Positions 30,004 to 38,942 of a stretch of DNA of 64,000 nucleotides are shown piece after piece. Positions within the stretch are counted from its first letter, which is position 1. The number at the start of each line of letters is the position of its first letter. Location of the stretch: positions 2,294,001-2,358,000 of the forward strand of contig CP098528.1 in NCBI GenBank assembly GCA_030440445.1, in the 5' to 3' direction. This DNA comes from Halomonas sp. KG2 (GTDB taxonomy: Bacteria > Pseudomonadota > Gammaproteobacteria > Pseudomonadales > Halomonadaceae). The notes below the pieces were generated by a model. The model was not told where the DNA came from. It made no database searches and worked only from the letters and a program-made list of their open reading frames with translations. The position numbers and the translations under genes were made by a program.

Positions 30004-31461
30004 TTAACCTAGATCAATACACAGATATTTTGTCTCAAGGTACTCTTCCAAACCTTGATGCCCACCTTCACGCCCAAGGCCGGACGCTTTAACGCCACCA
30101 AAAGGAGCGGCCGCATTAGAAATAAGGCCGGTGTTAATGCCCACCATGCCATACTCAAGTGCATCAGCGACGCGCCAAACGCGACCCAGATCTTGTGAGT
30201 AGAAATAGGAGGCTAAACCATACTCGGTGTCATTAGCCATCTCGATAGCAGTTTCCTCTTCATCGAAGGGAAAAACCGCCGCCAGAGGGCCAAAGGTTTC
30301 TTCGTGAGCCACCTTCATCTTATCTGTTGCGAAGCTAATCAGCGTCGGAGTAAAGAAGTTTCCACCGAGTGGGTGCGGATGACCACCGAGCAGCAGCTCA
30401 GCCCCATTATCGACCGCATCCTGCACATGCTCACTGACCTTTTTGACCGCCTCACCGTCAATCAACGGGCCGATGTTAATATTGGGCTCGGTACCATTAC
30501 CAACGTACAGCTCACTATTCATAGCAACCGCCAACTTCTCACAGAAGGCGTTAATAACGCTAGACTGCACCAAAAACCGGTTAGTGCATACGCATGTTTG
30601 ACCAGCATTACGAAACTTCGCGGCCATGGCGCCTTCTACAGCGGCATCAAGGTCTGCATCTTCAAACACGATAAAGGGCGCATTGCCCCCCAGCTCAAGG
30701 GATATTTTTTGCACATGCTCGGCCGCCTGCGCCATGAGCTTGCGGCCAACTTCTGTAGACCCCGTAAAGGTGATTTTGCGCACTTTGGGTGACTGAGTAA
30801 GTGCACTGGCAATATCTGCAGCACTGCCAGGCACCACATTGAACACGCCACGGGGAATACCTGCTCTTTCCGCCAACATAGCAAGAGCCGTTGCAGAAAA
30901 TGGCGTTTGGCTTGCCGGCTTAACGACAATTGTACAGCCCGCGGCTAACGCGGCGCCTGCTTTACGCGTGATCATCGCAGCCGGAAAATTCCAGGGGGTA
31001 ATAGCCCCCACAACACCGACAGGCTGTTTTGTCACTACAATACGCTGGTTTGATTTAGCGGCGGGAATAGTCTCGCCATAAACACGGCGCGCTTCTTCCG
31101 CAAACCAACGTAAAAAACTAGCGGCATAGACAATTTCGCCCTCTGCCTCTTTTACTGGTTTGCCTTGCTCGTAGGTCATGAGCAAGGCGAGATCATGTTT
31201 ATGCTCTAGCATGAGATCATGCCACTTCAGCAGCAGATCAGCGCGTTCTTGAGCGGTCAACGCACGCCAAGCGGGTAACGCGGCATCCGCCGCATCGATA
31301 GCGCGCTCAGTCTCAACTTTACCCAGTCGTGGCATATCGCCCACGGACTCACCCGTTGCAGGGTTTAAGACATTAATTTGCTCACCGCTGTCGGCGGCTA
31401 CCCAGCTACCATCGATATAGGCAAACGGGCAATACAGCTGTGTTTCTTTCAGCGCTTCCAT
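30004..31461 (-). CDS. gabD: NAD(P)-dependent succinate-semialdehyde dehydrogenase
   Basis: 485 residues of the aldehyde dehydrogenase superfamily. It oxidises succinate semialdehyde to succinate in 4-aminobutyrate breakdown. Marks are the cofactor loop FTGSTEVGRKL, the general base Glu in LELGGNAPFIVFEDAD, and the nucleophile Cys in NAGQTCVCTNRF. The start MEALKETQLY has CAGGAG upstream; a longer start at 31491 is less likely. No gabT transaminase lies nearby, so related semialdehydes such as glutarate semialdehyde are possible substrates. Confidence 0.85.
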   Translation of the reverse strand: MEALKETQLYCPFAYIDGSWVAADSGEQINVLNPATGESVGDMPRLGKVETERAIDAADAALPAWRALTAQERADLLLKWHDLMLEHKHDLALLMTYEQGKPVKEAEGEIVYAASFLRWFAEEARRVYGETIPAAKSNQRIVVTKQPVGVVGAITPWNFPAAMITRKAGAALAAGCTIVVKPASQTPFSATALAMLAERAGIPRGVFNVVPGSAADIASALTQSPKVRKITFTGSTEVGRKLMAQAAEHVQKISLELGGNAPFIVFEDADLDAAVEGAMAAKFRNAGQTCVCTNRFLVQSSVINAFCEKLAVAMNSELYVGNGTEPNINIGPLIDGEAVKKVSEHVQDAVDNGAELLLGGHPHPLGGNFFTPTLISFATDKMKVAHEETFGPLAAVFPFDEEETAIEMANDTEYGLASYFYSQDLGRVWRVADALEYGMVGINTGLISNAAAPFGGVKASGLGREGGHQGLEEYLETKYLCIDLG

Positions 31462-31580
31462 GACAGACTCCTGACCAAATATTGGCCTCACGGGCTCATT
31501 GACCTGTTCATGCTAAGACGAAACCGCGTGTTTAACCAAATCTTTGCAATGAAATCTGCCAAAGATTCTTAGCCAATATT

Positions 31581-32132
31581 TCAACTGATTAACGTTAAGA
31601 ATTCCTGCCGCGTTGCTTGGTTGCTGCGAAAACTCCCCAGCATCACAGAAGATGTCATGCTTGAATTTTGCTTTTCCACACCGCGCATCATCATGCAAAG
31701 ATGGCGTGCCTCAATCACCACAGCGACACCTCTTGATTGGGTAACTTGCTGCACTGCCTCGGCAATTTCACGCGTCAAGTTCTCTTGAATTTGCATACGC
31801 CTAGCATACATATCAACAATACGGGCAAACTTCGAAAGCCCTAGTACTTTTCCACTAGGCAGATAGGCGATATGACATTTGCCAATAAAGGGAAGCAAGT
31901 GGTGCTCGCACATGGAGTACAGTTCAATGTCTTTTACAAGGACCATTTCATCTGTTTGTGACTCAAATACCGCGCCATTAACAATCTCCTCAAGTGATTG
32001 CTGGTAGCCAGCATTTAAGAACTGCATTGCTTTTGCGGCTCTTTTTGGCGTATCGCGCAGTCCTTCACGGTCAGGATTTTCGCCAATTGCGGCGATAATG
32101 TGGCGGTAGTGTTGAGCAATGTCGTCGGTCAT
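31581..32132 (-). CDS. folE: GTP cyclohydrolase I (FolE type)
   Basis: 183 residues. It opens the purine ring of GTP in the first step of folate or tetrahydropterin synthesis. The zinc and active-site motif [18 protein letters not shown] is present, along with [15 protein letters not shown] and the C-terminal Cys in [10 protein letters not shown]. The start [12 protein letters not shown] was chosen from family length and a GAGG site; an upstream frame adds 38 unlikely residues. It is transcribed alone, upstream of the dehydrogenase gene on the same strand. Confidence 0.94.
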   Translation of the reverse strand: MTDDIAQHYRHIIAAIGENPDREGLRDTPKRAAKAMQFLNAGYQQSLEEIVNGAVFESQTDEMVLVKDIELYSMCEHHLLPFIGKCHIAYLPSGKVLGLSKFARIVDMYARRMQIQENLTREIAEAVQQVTQSRGVAVVIEARHLCMMMRGVEKQNSSMTSSVMLGSFRSNQATRQEFLTLIS

Positions 32133-32429
32133 TTGAAGCCTCATCAAAACTGTACGTGCTAGCCACTGAAAAACGCCTGGACCACTAGAGCGTGTAATCA
32201 ACAGCGAAATATTGCTATCTATCAATAGCTGAGAGCTGTGCGCCAATCATGTACAAAAAATATACGCTAAACAACTTTTGCACAATAAAAAACACCACAT
32301 CCCGTTATTTTAACGCACCTAACCCTGCTGTGGCAGAGTGCCGCGCACCCCCCTTTGAGACTATTTAAGCTGTGCTATCATGGATCGAACTAGTCAGCTT
32401 AATTCGTAGCGCTCATCTGAGAGTTCCTT

Positions 32430-33023
32430 ATGTCATTCAAACCTGCACCGTTTTTCTTAACTGCCCTATTGGGAACTGCATTGGCAACACCCTTGTTAGC
32501 CGCCGAACAGACATTAACACTACCTAAAGGTGCCAGTGTCGGTGTCGAGGTCATCGAAGAGTTTGCTTTTACCGACAGCCAATCGCGTTATGAAGCTATC
32601 TTACTTCATCCCACGCAAGCTGGCAGCGCCTCGCATCAGCTGCCCGAATACTGCGTTTTAGTTGCCAATGCACAGTTCACTAATGGACGTATTCGTATTA
32701 CAACTCAAGACGCAACTTGCATTGAAACACACGATGCTGAAAGCGCTATTTTCACTGGTTCATTTAGTGCTGGTGCGTATGCAGAAGACGGTCAGTACGG
32801 TCTTGCCTGTGATGAGTCGTCTTGTACCTTATCGCCAGGCCAAGCATTCGTGGTGACACTGGATGAAAGCATCGATATCAACGCTCAAGATAACCCTTCA
32901 GCGGAAATTAATGCTGCTCGACGAGAGGCTGATGGAGAAGGCGTAGCCAACCCCATCCCATCAGATCGACCCGACCCCGATGCAAGTGCTGAAAACCCAC
33001 GCTCCGTCAATCAACCGGAATAG
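32430..33023 (+). CDS. Exported protein of unknown function
   Basis: 197 residues. The first 25 form a clear signal peptide with a hydrophobic core (FFLTALLGTALATPLL) and an Ala cleavage region, so it is periplasmic or secreted. Four Cys residues lie in the mature part, two of them in CDESSC, and could form disulfides. The last 35 residues are rich in Asp, Pro and Ser and look disordered, typical of salt-adapted proteins. A GAGAGTTCC site precedes the ATG. I do not recognise the family. Confidence 0.75.
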   Translation: MSFKPAPFFLTALLGTALATPLLAAEQTLTLPKGASVGVEVIEEFAFTDSQSRYEAILLHPTQAGSASHQLPEYCVLVANAQFTNGRIRITTQDATCIETHDAESAIFTGSFSAGAYAEDGQYGLACDESSCTLSPGQAFVVTLDESIDINAQDNPSAEINAARREADGEGVANPIPSDRPDPDASAENPRSVNQPE

Positions 33024-33079
33024 AACCACGTCACTCATCGTCAATGGGGGCGATGCTTAATTAACTACCGGTGCAATTG

Positions 33080-34054
33080 TTATGCTAGCCAAATAGGCTT
33101 TTCAAGCTGTAACAACTGCTGCTCAAGCTGGCGGATGTGCTGATCCCAATAACCGCTCTCCGCCAGCCATGGGAACGCACGTGGAAATGCTGGATCATCC
33201 CAGCGAGAAACAAGCCACGCGGTGTACCGGATAAGACGATAAGCCCGCAATGGCTCGATCAGCGACAGCTGGTGCTGCGGAAATGTTTGCTCCTCTTCAT
33301 AGCCTTCAACAATTTCACTTAGCTGCGCTCGCCAACCAGATGGATCATCAACGGGTAACAGCATCCATATATCTTGGATAGCGGGCGCCATAAGGCAATC
33401 GTCAAAATCCACCAAGGTAAATGTGTCATCTCTTCCTAACACATTGCCCAAATGACAATCACCATGCGTTCGAATCATTTGATCGCTGGCAATGGGATGC
33501 TTTTCAAGATGACGAAGAATTTTCTGTACAACGCTGTGATATGCGCGCTGCTGATGCTTGCTTAGCCTTTTACTCTCGATAACATGGGCCTCAGCATCAT
33601 CAATATCGTCCTGCCACTCTAATGTTGGACGGTACTGAAACGCCTTTCGTGATGACACTGCATGTAACCGCCCTAACGCATTACCTAATGCAAAAAGATG
33701 CGACGGATTGTCTAGCTCAGGCGCTTGGCCACTGCATTGAGGGTAAAGCGTGAAGCGAAATTGCTGGTAAGTATGGAGTGATTCGCCGTGCTGATCCCGC
33801 CAGGGCGCAACAACGGGCACATTTTCAGCAGCCAACTCTTGAAGAAAATCATGCTCTTCCTGAATGATCTCATCTGCCCAACGACCAGGACGATAGAATT
33901 TCACAACCCAGCGCTCACCGTCATCGTCACGAAACATTAGCACTCGATTTTCATAGCTATTAAGTGCAAACGGCTCGCCAGCCGGCCAAATCCCAACAGA
34001 CTCCGCAGCAGACATCACTGTGTCCGGAGAAAGCGTACTAAACGGGTGTGGCAT
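33080..34054 (-). CDS. srkA: Stress response kinase SrkA (YihE/RdoA-like)
   Basis: 324 residues of the aminoglycoside-phosphotransferase-like protein kinase fold. It begins with the family pattern near SYENRVLMF, has the ATP-lysine region WVVKFYRPGRW, the catalytic loop RTHGDCHLGNVL and the metal motif LVDFDDCLMAP. E. coli SrkA phosphorylates proteins on Ser/Thr and counters stress-induced death through the MazEF and Cpx circuits. It is encoded just after the comF-family gene on the same strand, 30 bp apart. There is no neighbouring dsbA, unlike in E. coli. Confidence 0.9.
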   Translation of the reverse strand: MPHPFSTLSPDTVMSAAESVGIWPAGEPFALNSYENRVLMFRDDDGERWVVKFYRPGRWADEIIQEEHDFLQELAAENVPVVAPWRDQHGESLHTYQQFRFTLYPQCSGQAPELDNPSHLFALGNALGRLHAVSSRKAFQYRPTLEWQDDIDDAEAHVIESKRLSKHQQRAYHSVVQKILRHLEKHPIASDQMIRTHGDCHLGNVLGRDDTFTLVDFDDCLMAPAIQDIWMLLPVDDPSGWRAQLSEIVEGYEEEQTFPQHQLSLIEPLRAYRLIRYTAWLVSRWDDPAFPRAFPWLAESGYWDQHIRQLEQQLLQLEKPIWLA

Positions 34055-34087
34055 ATACCGCTCCTGTGCAATTAAGCCTGCATTCTA

Positions 34088-34807
34088 TCAATTATGCCCC
34101 AGAGGTGTTCGAGCAACTGCCCAAATATCGACACGTTTAGCCCCCGCACGAAGCGCTTCTTCAGCAAGTGCCTGGCAGGTCGCGCCAGTAGTAACAACGT
34201 CGTCAATGATGGTGAGATGTGATGGCAGTGGACGATTAATATGAAAGGCACCTACTAAATTTTTTGCTCGTTCCTTTCTGCTCAACGTCCGCTGAGAAGG
34301 CAGCTGTTGGCGACATTCAGCCGTTAACACGGGCAATTTGACTCGTTTGCCTAGTTGATTAGCCAACCAGCAAGACTGATTAAAACCACGCTGCCGCGCT
34401 CGAGTGGTATGCATCGGTACAGGCAAGAGACCTCCTCCCAAACAGCTGGGAGCTTTACTCATCATCAGCTCTACCAGCAACATTCCCGCACGGGGCGACG
34501 CATTAAATTTAAAGTCATGAACTAACGCTCTTATAGGCTCTTCAAATAAAAGCTCCACCGTCGCAACGGTAAACGCTGGTGGGTTCTCTCTGCAGTGCCC
34601 ACAAAAAGATTGAACGGATGCTACGTCCTCAACATCCAAAGGCTCTTTACACTGCCAGCAAGCATTCACATTCCAAGGCAACTGTGCAAAGCACTCCTGG
34701 CACCAACCACCACTGGTTTGCCTGGGAGAAAGGCAAAACGCACAATAACCCGGCAGCCCCTTTTTGGCCCAAGTGCTTGCACCATGCACCAATCGCGTCA
34801 GAAACAT
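34088..34807 (-). CDS. ComF family protein (phosphoribosyltransferase-like)
   Basis: 239 residues. An N-terminal zinc-ribbon-like region has paired cysteines (CAFC...CQEC, CWQC...CGHC). The C-terminal phosphoribosyltransferase domain has the PRPP loop LTIIDDVVTTGATCQAL. Relatives (ComFC, GntX) help DNA uptake or use of exogenous DNA, with an undefined reaction. It is preceded by the tRNA-Leu gene on the opposite strand. Family assignment is firm; the physiological role is inferred. Confidence 0.88.
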   Translation of the reverse strand: MFLTRLVHGASTWAKKGLPGYCAFCLSPRQTSGGWCQECFAQLPWNVNACWQCKEPLDVEDVASVQSFCGHCRENPPAFTVATVELLFEEPIRALVHDFKFNASPRAGMLLVELMMSKAPSCLGGGLLPVPMHTTRARQRGFNQSCWLANQLGKRVKLPVLTAECRQQLPSQRTLSRKERAKNLVGAFHINRPLPSHLTIIDDVVTTGATCQALAEEALRAGAKRVDIWAVARTPLGHN

Positions 34808-34851
34808 ACTTTCCCCAGACTGATTTAATTAACAATTTTAATGACACACCG

Positions 34852-34879
34852 TTGACATTAATACGAATGCTGTTAATAT
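34852..34879 (+). promoter_or_regulatory. Sigma-70 type promoter of tRNA-Leu
   Basis: A perfect -35 TTGACA (34852-34857) and -10 TAATAT (34874-34879) with a 16-bp spacer. The mature tRNA begins 15 bases after the -10 box. Confidence 0.8.
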
Positions 34880-34893
34880 ACGTCTCGTCTTCA

Positions 34894-34978
34894 GCGGATG
34901 TGGTGGAATTGGTAGACACGCTAGATTTAGGTTCTAGTGCCGTAAGGTGTGGGAGTTCGAGTCTCCCCATCCGCACCA
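34894..34978 (+). tRNA. leuW-like: tRNA-Leu (anticodon UAG)
   Basis: 85 bases with an encoded CCA end. The acceptor arms GCGGATG and CATCCGC pair fully. The anticodon loop TTTAGGT sits between CTAGA and TCTAG, giving anticodon TAG. The T arm contains GTTCGAGTC, and a long variable arm marks it as class II. tRNA 3' ends are favoured integration sites for lambda-like phages, and foreign genes begin right after this one. Confidence 0.95.
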
Positions 34979-35310
34979 ATTACTTGATTGTTTTCAGTGG
35001 ATTAGCTTCTAGTATCTTCTGAAAATGGTCACGATATAGCCTAGTTTGGGCATATCTTAGTCAGTTTTTTAGTCAACATTAAAAGCACCTCGTCAGGTGC
35101 TTTTTTTGTGCCTGTAATTTAGCCCAACTCTTCTCACGTTGTACCAAACAACTAATATTTTCATATCTTAGTCACGCCTGCCGTGTAGCTATAGCTAGGG
35201 TGCAGCAAAATATCAAACGGGTCCTGGATTCTTGCTTTGACTTAATCTCAAAGCATCTTATGCTGAGAAAGTGCGCTACGCACACCTTTGAACCAACAGT
35301 GGAGGCAAAT
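34979..35310. other. Gap after tRNA-Leu, probable left prophage/island junction
   Basis: About 330 bp without a convincing gene. It contains a terminator (35081-35107) and two copies of the 13-mer CATATCTTAGTCA (35051-35063 and 35162-35174). The second copy lies about 150 bp before the first accessory gene. An attachment site is likely near the tRNA 3' end but cannot be proven without the right junction. Confidence 0.5.
35081..35107 (+). terminator. Terminator downstream of tRNA-Leu
   Basis: A 10-bp stem AAAAGCACCT pairing across the loop CGTC, followed by seven T residues. It lies 103 bp after the tRNA. Confidence 0.9.
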
Positions 35311-35565
35311 ATGCCTTTAGACTTGAAGAGCAAAAAATCATTGGTTTTGTCAGCATTTCCAAACGCGTTCTCGGTTGGTTTTGACCGATATGGAGATCGC
35401 TGCGTCGTTACCGATAATGCCAATGGCAGGGTGCTAGGTTTTTCAATGGCTTACTGCAACACCTGGTTTAGTGTAATCAATCGTCTCTCATGCATTAGAA
35501 GCTTCTTACGCAACGAGCTTAACCATAAAATCAGCTACGCATGGGAGCGGGAAAAGATCATCTGA
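35311..35565 (+). CDS. Small protein of unknown function at the prophage edge
   Basis: 84 residues. The start at ATG 35311 has GGAGG five bases upstream, much better than an in-frame start at 35200. The protein is basic and has three Cys residues. I do not recognise it. It stands alone between the tRNA and the umuDC cassette. Such small genes at prophage ends are often lysogen-expressed, but no function is implied by the sequence. Confidence 0.55.
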   Translation: MPLDLKSKKSLVLSAFPNAFSVGFDRYGDRCVVTDNANGRVLGFSMAYCNTWFSVINRLSCIRSFLRNELNHKISYAWEREKII

Positions 35566-35845
35566 TGTGACCATAGATACGCGCAGGATGTGCTATCTAT
35601 CAATATCCACCTCTCCCTCTTTTTCCTGCCTTTCAATCCTCCGACAGCTTACCACCCCAATTACCACAGCTCATCTCTTTGCTTATAAATCAAATGTTTA
35701 GCTATCTTCAATGATTACGCGCAGTGCATTTTCCGCATGCAGTCTGCGACCACTCGCTTATTCCTATCGCTAGACGCATCGATACCCTACTGACTATACT
35801 CGCCCTTAATGCTGTATATAACACCAGTTTAATCAGGAGGCGTTT
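35566..35845. other. Upstream region of the SOS cassette
   Basis: About 280 bp without a gene. Its right end holds the LexA box and the ribosome site (CAGGAGG) of the DUF1654 gene. The rest shows no repeat or RNA gene that I can support. Confidence 0.5.
35812..35827 (+). promoter_or_regulatory. LexA (SOS) box
   Basis: CTGTATATAACACCAG fits the proteobacterial LexA operator CTG-N10-CAG exactly and has the usual TATATA core. It lies 18 bp before the start of the DUF1654-umuD-umuC operon, where bound LexA would block transcription until DNA damage. Confidence 0.88.
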
Positions 35846-36079
35846 ATGTCAGAGAAAACGTACCAAGCCCTGGTCGAGCGCATGAAGCGTAAGATCGGCA
35901 GCCCTGGGGCACAGTCTAAGCAATGTGTCGAGATCAAGCGCCGGGAAGATGACAGTGCTGATGACTGGGCGCGCATGCTTGAAGACTTGTGCACGGTTGA
36001 GAACGTTACGGTCATTCCACTTGACGACACTGCTGAGCATATCCGTTTGCGCTGGAACCCAGAGGAATCGATGTCATGA
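35846..36079 (+). CDS. DUF1654-like small protein in SOS operon
   Basis: 77 residues. The pattern YQALVERMKRKIGSP, a central DDWARMLEDL and a final IRLRWNP resemble DUF1654 proteins of Pseudomonas and its phages, which also sit with umuDC-type or SOS genes. Function is unknown. An AGGAGG site precedes the start. The stop overlaps the umuD start (ATGA), so the three genes are translationally coupled under one LexA box. Confidence 0.7.
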   Translation: MSEKTYQALVERMKRKIGSPGAQSKQCVEIKRREDDSADDWARMLEDLCTVENVTVIPLDDTAEHIRLRWNPEESMS

Positions 36080-36525
36080 GTATGCATCTTTCCATTCTAG
36101 GGCGCGTTGACACTACCACCCCGCCGTTAAAGCTACCGCTTGCCGCAGGTGAAGTCCGTGCGGGTTTCCCTTCGCCGGCAGATGACTATCTGGAAGCAGA
36201 ACTGGATCTTGTGGAACACTTGGTGCAGCACCCCAGCGCTACCTATTACCTGCGTGCCAAAGGCACATCAATGACCGGCGCCGGCATCTACGATGGAGAC
36301 CTACTGATTGTGGATCGCTCAATAGAGCCTAAGCCAGGTCATATCGTCATCATGAGCGTGGACGGTGAACTGACTTGCAAACAACTAGGCACCATCGGCA
36401 ACCGCCCCTACTTAATAGCTTCGAACCCTGAGTTCCGCCCTATCCCGCTTGAGGGTAAAGAGTGCCTTGTGTGGGGCGTGGTCACACATAACATCCACTC
36501 GCTTGCGCCCGGGTTCACCGTATGA
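36076..36525 (+). CDS. umuD: UmuD-like translesion polymerase subunit (self-cleaving)
   Basis: 149 residues. It matures by RecA-stimulated self-cleavage and joins UmuC to form DNA polymerase V. The cleavage site reads RAGFPSPADDY, so the scissile bond is Ala29-Gly30 rather than the Cys-Gly of E. coli. The catalytic pair is Ser65 (GTSMTGAG) and Lys102 (ELTCKQL). It overlaps both neighbours by 4 bp. An N-terminal segment of about 20 residues precedes the region matched to E. coli UmuD. Confidence 0.94.
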   Translation: MSMHLSILGRVDTTTPPLKLPLAAGEVRAGFPSPADDYLEAELDLVEHLVQHPSATYYLRAKGTSMTGAGIYDGDLLIVDRSIEPKPGHIVIMSVDGELTCKQLGTIGNRPYLIASNPEFRPIPLEGKECLVWGVVTHNIHSLAPGFTV

Positions 36526-37796
36526 TCGCCCTCGTTGACTGCAATAATTTCTATGTGTCATGCGAGCGCGTGTTCAACCCCAAGCTGGAAGGTAAGCCCG
36601 TTGGCGTGATGTCGAATAATGACGGCTGCGTCGTCGCCCGATCAGCTGAAATAAAACAGCTCGGCGTAGAAATGGGGATGCCCGCACACCAGATCGACCC
36701 GCGCATTCGCCGCCAGTGCACTCTGCTATCAAGCAATTACGCGCTTTACGGAGACATGAGCCGGCGCGTCACTGACGTGCTCTCACAACACACGCCCCAT
36801 GTCGACGTGTACTCGATCGATGAATCATTCTTGAGATTTGAAGGCTTCCAGCCTGAAACGCTGACTGACCGCTGCCAGGTAATGCGTCGCCAGGTGCGCC
36901 GTGATACTGGCATACCCGTTAGCGTGGGGTTGAGCACATCTAAAACGCTGGCAAAGATCGCCAACCACCGGGCCAAGAAAGAACCTGGCTTTAACGGCGT
37001 GGCCATCATGGAATCCGATAGCGACGACACACGCTCGTTCCTTGAGCAGTTGCCCGTAACCGAGATATGGGGCGTGGCTGAGCGCAGCGCCGTCCGCCTG
37101 CGTACCCTCGGCATTGGTACAGCCTGGCAGCTACGCGAAGCAAGCCCTAAGCATTTGCGTAAACATTTCAGCGTGGTGATGGAACGGATTGTATGGGAAC
37201 TGCGAGGCGTCGACTGCATCCACCTGGACGACATGACCCAGCCAAAGCAGCAGATTATGGTCAGTCGCAGTTTTGGGCGCCTCACCAACAACAAGGCAGA
37301 TCTTCATGAAGCGATTCGCGTGCACACCTCCCGCGCCGGCGAGAAGCTACGCAAGCAAAGCGGCTTGGCTCAATCGATCATGGTGTTCGTGCGCACGAAC
37401 AGATTCCGCGATGATCTACCTAGCTATAACAAAAGCCTAGTAATTCCACTGCCTCACCCTACTGACGACAGCCGTGAGCTAGTTCGCGCAGCCATCGCAG
37501 GGCTTGAGCGTATATTCAAAGAGAACATCTGGTATCAGAAATGCGGCATCATGCTCATGGATCTTTGCGATCACGACAATGAGCAGTTAGGACTGTTAGC
37601 TGAACCGTTGAGTGATGAAAAGCGTGCCAAGAATGAAAAGCTAATGGCCACGCTAGATAAGCTGAACCGCGAGCACGGTAAAAACACAGTGAGGCTGGGG
37701 ATGCCGAGAAAGGTCAATGCTTGGGAATTGCGTTGCGAGCATCAAACGCCTAGGTATACTACGAGGTGGGATGAGCTAGCAGAAGCTTTACTATGA
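36522..37796 (+). CDS. umuC: UmuC-like Y-family DNA polymerase (Pol V catalytic subunit)
   Basis: 424 residues, the standard UmuC length. It copies across DNA lesions at the cost of mutations. Motifs are MIALVDCNNFYVSCERVF with the first catalytic Asp, GVMSNNDGCVVARS, and YSIDESFL with the second acidic pair. A helix-hairpin-helix region and little-finger domain follow. It is the last gene of the LexA-controlled cassette. The copy lies next to a prophage, so it may be prophage-borne rather than the host's own pol V. Confidence 0.95.
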   Translation: MIALVDCNNFYVSCERVFNPKLEGKPVGVMSNNDGCVVARSAEIKQLGVEMGMPAHQIDPRIRRQCTLLSSNYALYGDMSRRVTDVLSQHTPHVDVYSIDESFLRFEGFQPETLTDRCQVMRRQVRRDTGIPVSVGLSTSKTLAKIANHRAKKEPGFNGVAIMESDSDDTRSFLEQLPVTEIWGVAERSAVRLRTLGIGTAWQLREASPKHLRKHFSVVMERIVWELRGVDCIHLDDMTQPKQQIMVSRSFGRLTNNKADLHEAIRVHTSRAGEKLRKQSGLAQSIMVFVRTNRFRDDLPSYNKSLVIPLPHPTDDSRELVRAAIAGLERIFKENIWYQKCGIMLMDLCDHDNEQLGLLAEPLSDEKRAKNEKLMATLDKLNREHGKNTVRLGMPRKVNAWELRCEHQTPRYTTRWDELAEALL

Positions 37797-37831
37797 CACT
37801 CTAGAGAAATAAATAATACAGGAGTCATTAA

Positions 37832-38878
37832 ATGTCTGGCAATCGCCACCACTTTATACCTCAGTTTCTACAAAAAAAATTCATATGCACAGAAAGAAAA
37901 AAAGGATCTATAACCCATGTGTACAGAAAAAATGGAAGCCATTTCTCAGCCAATGTAGTCAACACAAGTGTTGAAAATAAATTTTATACATCTGAAACTC
38001 TCGACGCTGATGAGAACATAACTAAAGAAGAAAACAAAATACTTAGCATCCTTAGAAAAGAAGAGCCGGACTCGGCTGAAATGGCGATAGTCATTGCTCA
38101 CTTTGAAATAAGAACTAAAAATTTGCGAGTCATGTTCGCATCAACAATAGATAGTTTACTAAAATCAGCATACAAAAAAATACTTAATGATCAATATCTA
38201 AAAGAACTAATAAAAAAACTATTCCAAAACAACCCAAATATTATAGATAATGAGTTCAATAAAATACAAGGCAGAAATCAAATACCCAAACAACTCAAGA
38301 AGAAACTAATAAAAGAGGTTAAACTAGGCAAGTCAAAATCTATAGAACTTTTTGTTGAATCATACATAAAAGTTGCGCAAGATAAATTCAGTAATTATTC
38401 TCTTGAGATAGAAAAATCAATAAAAAACGGACACATAAAGATATTACAAGACAGCTTCTCATTAAAAAAAAGAACAGCGCGTTATAAAAGACTCACTTAC
38501 ACATTACATCACATTGAAGACTCAAGCATGATACTTGGAGATAGTGTAGTAGTATTTAAAGTTCACTCCAAGGGCGAAGTTACGTGGAAGCAATTCACAG
38601 ATAGAGACGATGAAATTCTATGCATTGCAATTCCAATAGCAAGTAACAAAATAATTATTGGTCTCAATGAAGATACTGTGAAATACAAACCTGACATACC
38701 GGAAATAAAACTAGCTCTATCTAAATGCTCGTTAGAGCAGTTCATATCAAGTAAAAAAACCAATGAGAACATTGAGCTAGCAAAACATATCGGCACAATG
38801 TCCCCACCTCTTACTCAAAAAGAAATTGACACCATCGTTATAGAAGGTTTTGAAAACGCAGTACTAAAACGAGAATAA
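37832..38878 (+). CDS. DUF4238 domain protein
   Basis: 348 residues. The beginning, NRHHFIPQFLQKKF, is typical of DUF4238 proteins, which have a conserved HHxxPxFxL opening. The gene is strikingly AT-rich, with many AAA, ATA and AGA codons, unlike all its neighbours, so it was probably acquired recently. DUF4238 genes are often found on mobile elements and near defence genes, but no activity can be stated. It converges on the phage J gene at the left border of the late region. The protein is Lys-rich (positive), unlike the acidic host proteins. Confidence 0.78.
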   Translation: MSGNRHHFIPQFLQKKFICTERKKGSITHVYRKNGSHFSANVVNTSVENKFYTSETLDADENITKEENKILSILRKEEPDSAEMAIVIAHFEIRTKNLRVMFASTIDSLLKSAYKKILNDQYLKELIKKLFQNNPNIIDNEFNKIQGRNQIPKQLKKKLIKEVKLGKSKSIELFVESYIKVAQDKFSNYSLEIEKSIKNGHIKILQDSFSLKKRTARYKRLTYTLHHIEDSSMILGDSVVVFKVHSKGEVTWKQFTDRDDEILCIAIPIASNKIIIGLNEDTVKYKPDIPEIKLALSKCSLEQFISSKKTNENIELAKHIGTMSPPLTQKEIDTIVIEGFENAVLKRE

Positions 38879-38942
38879 AACTCTATTTATAATAGTACAT
38901 GTCAAACTTATCACATCCAATAACCAAAAAATGATAAATACT

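Noticed and set aside
34579..35022. Plus-strand open frame running across the end of comF and the tRNA-Leu gene
   Set aside because: It reads through a clear tRNA and is antisense to comF; it is not a plausible gene.
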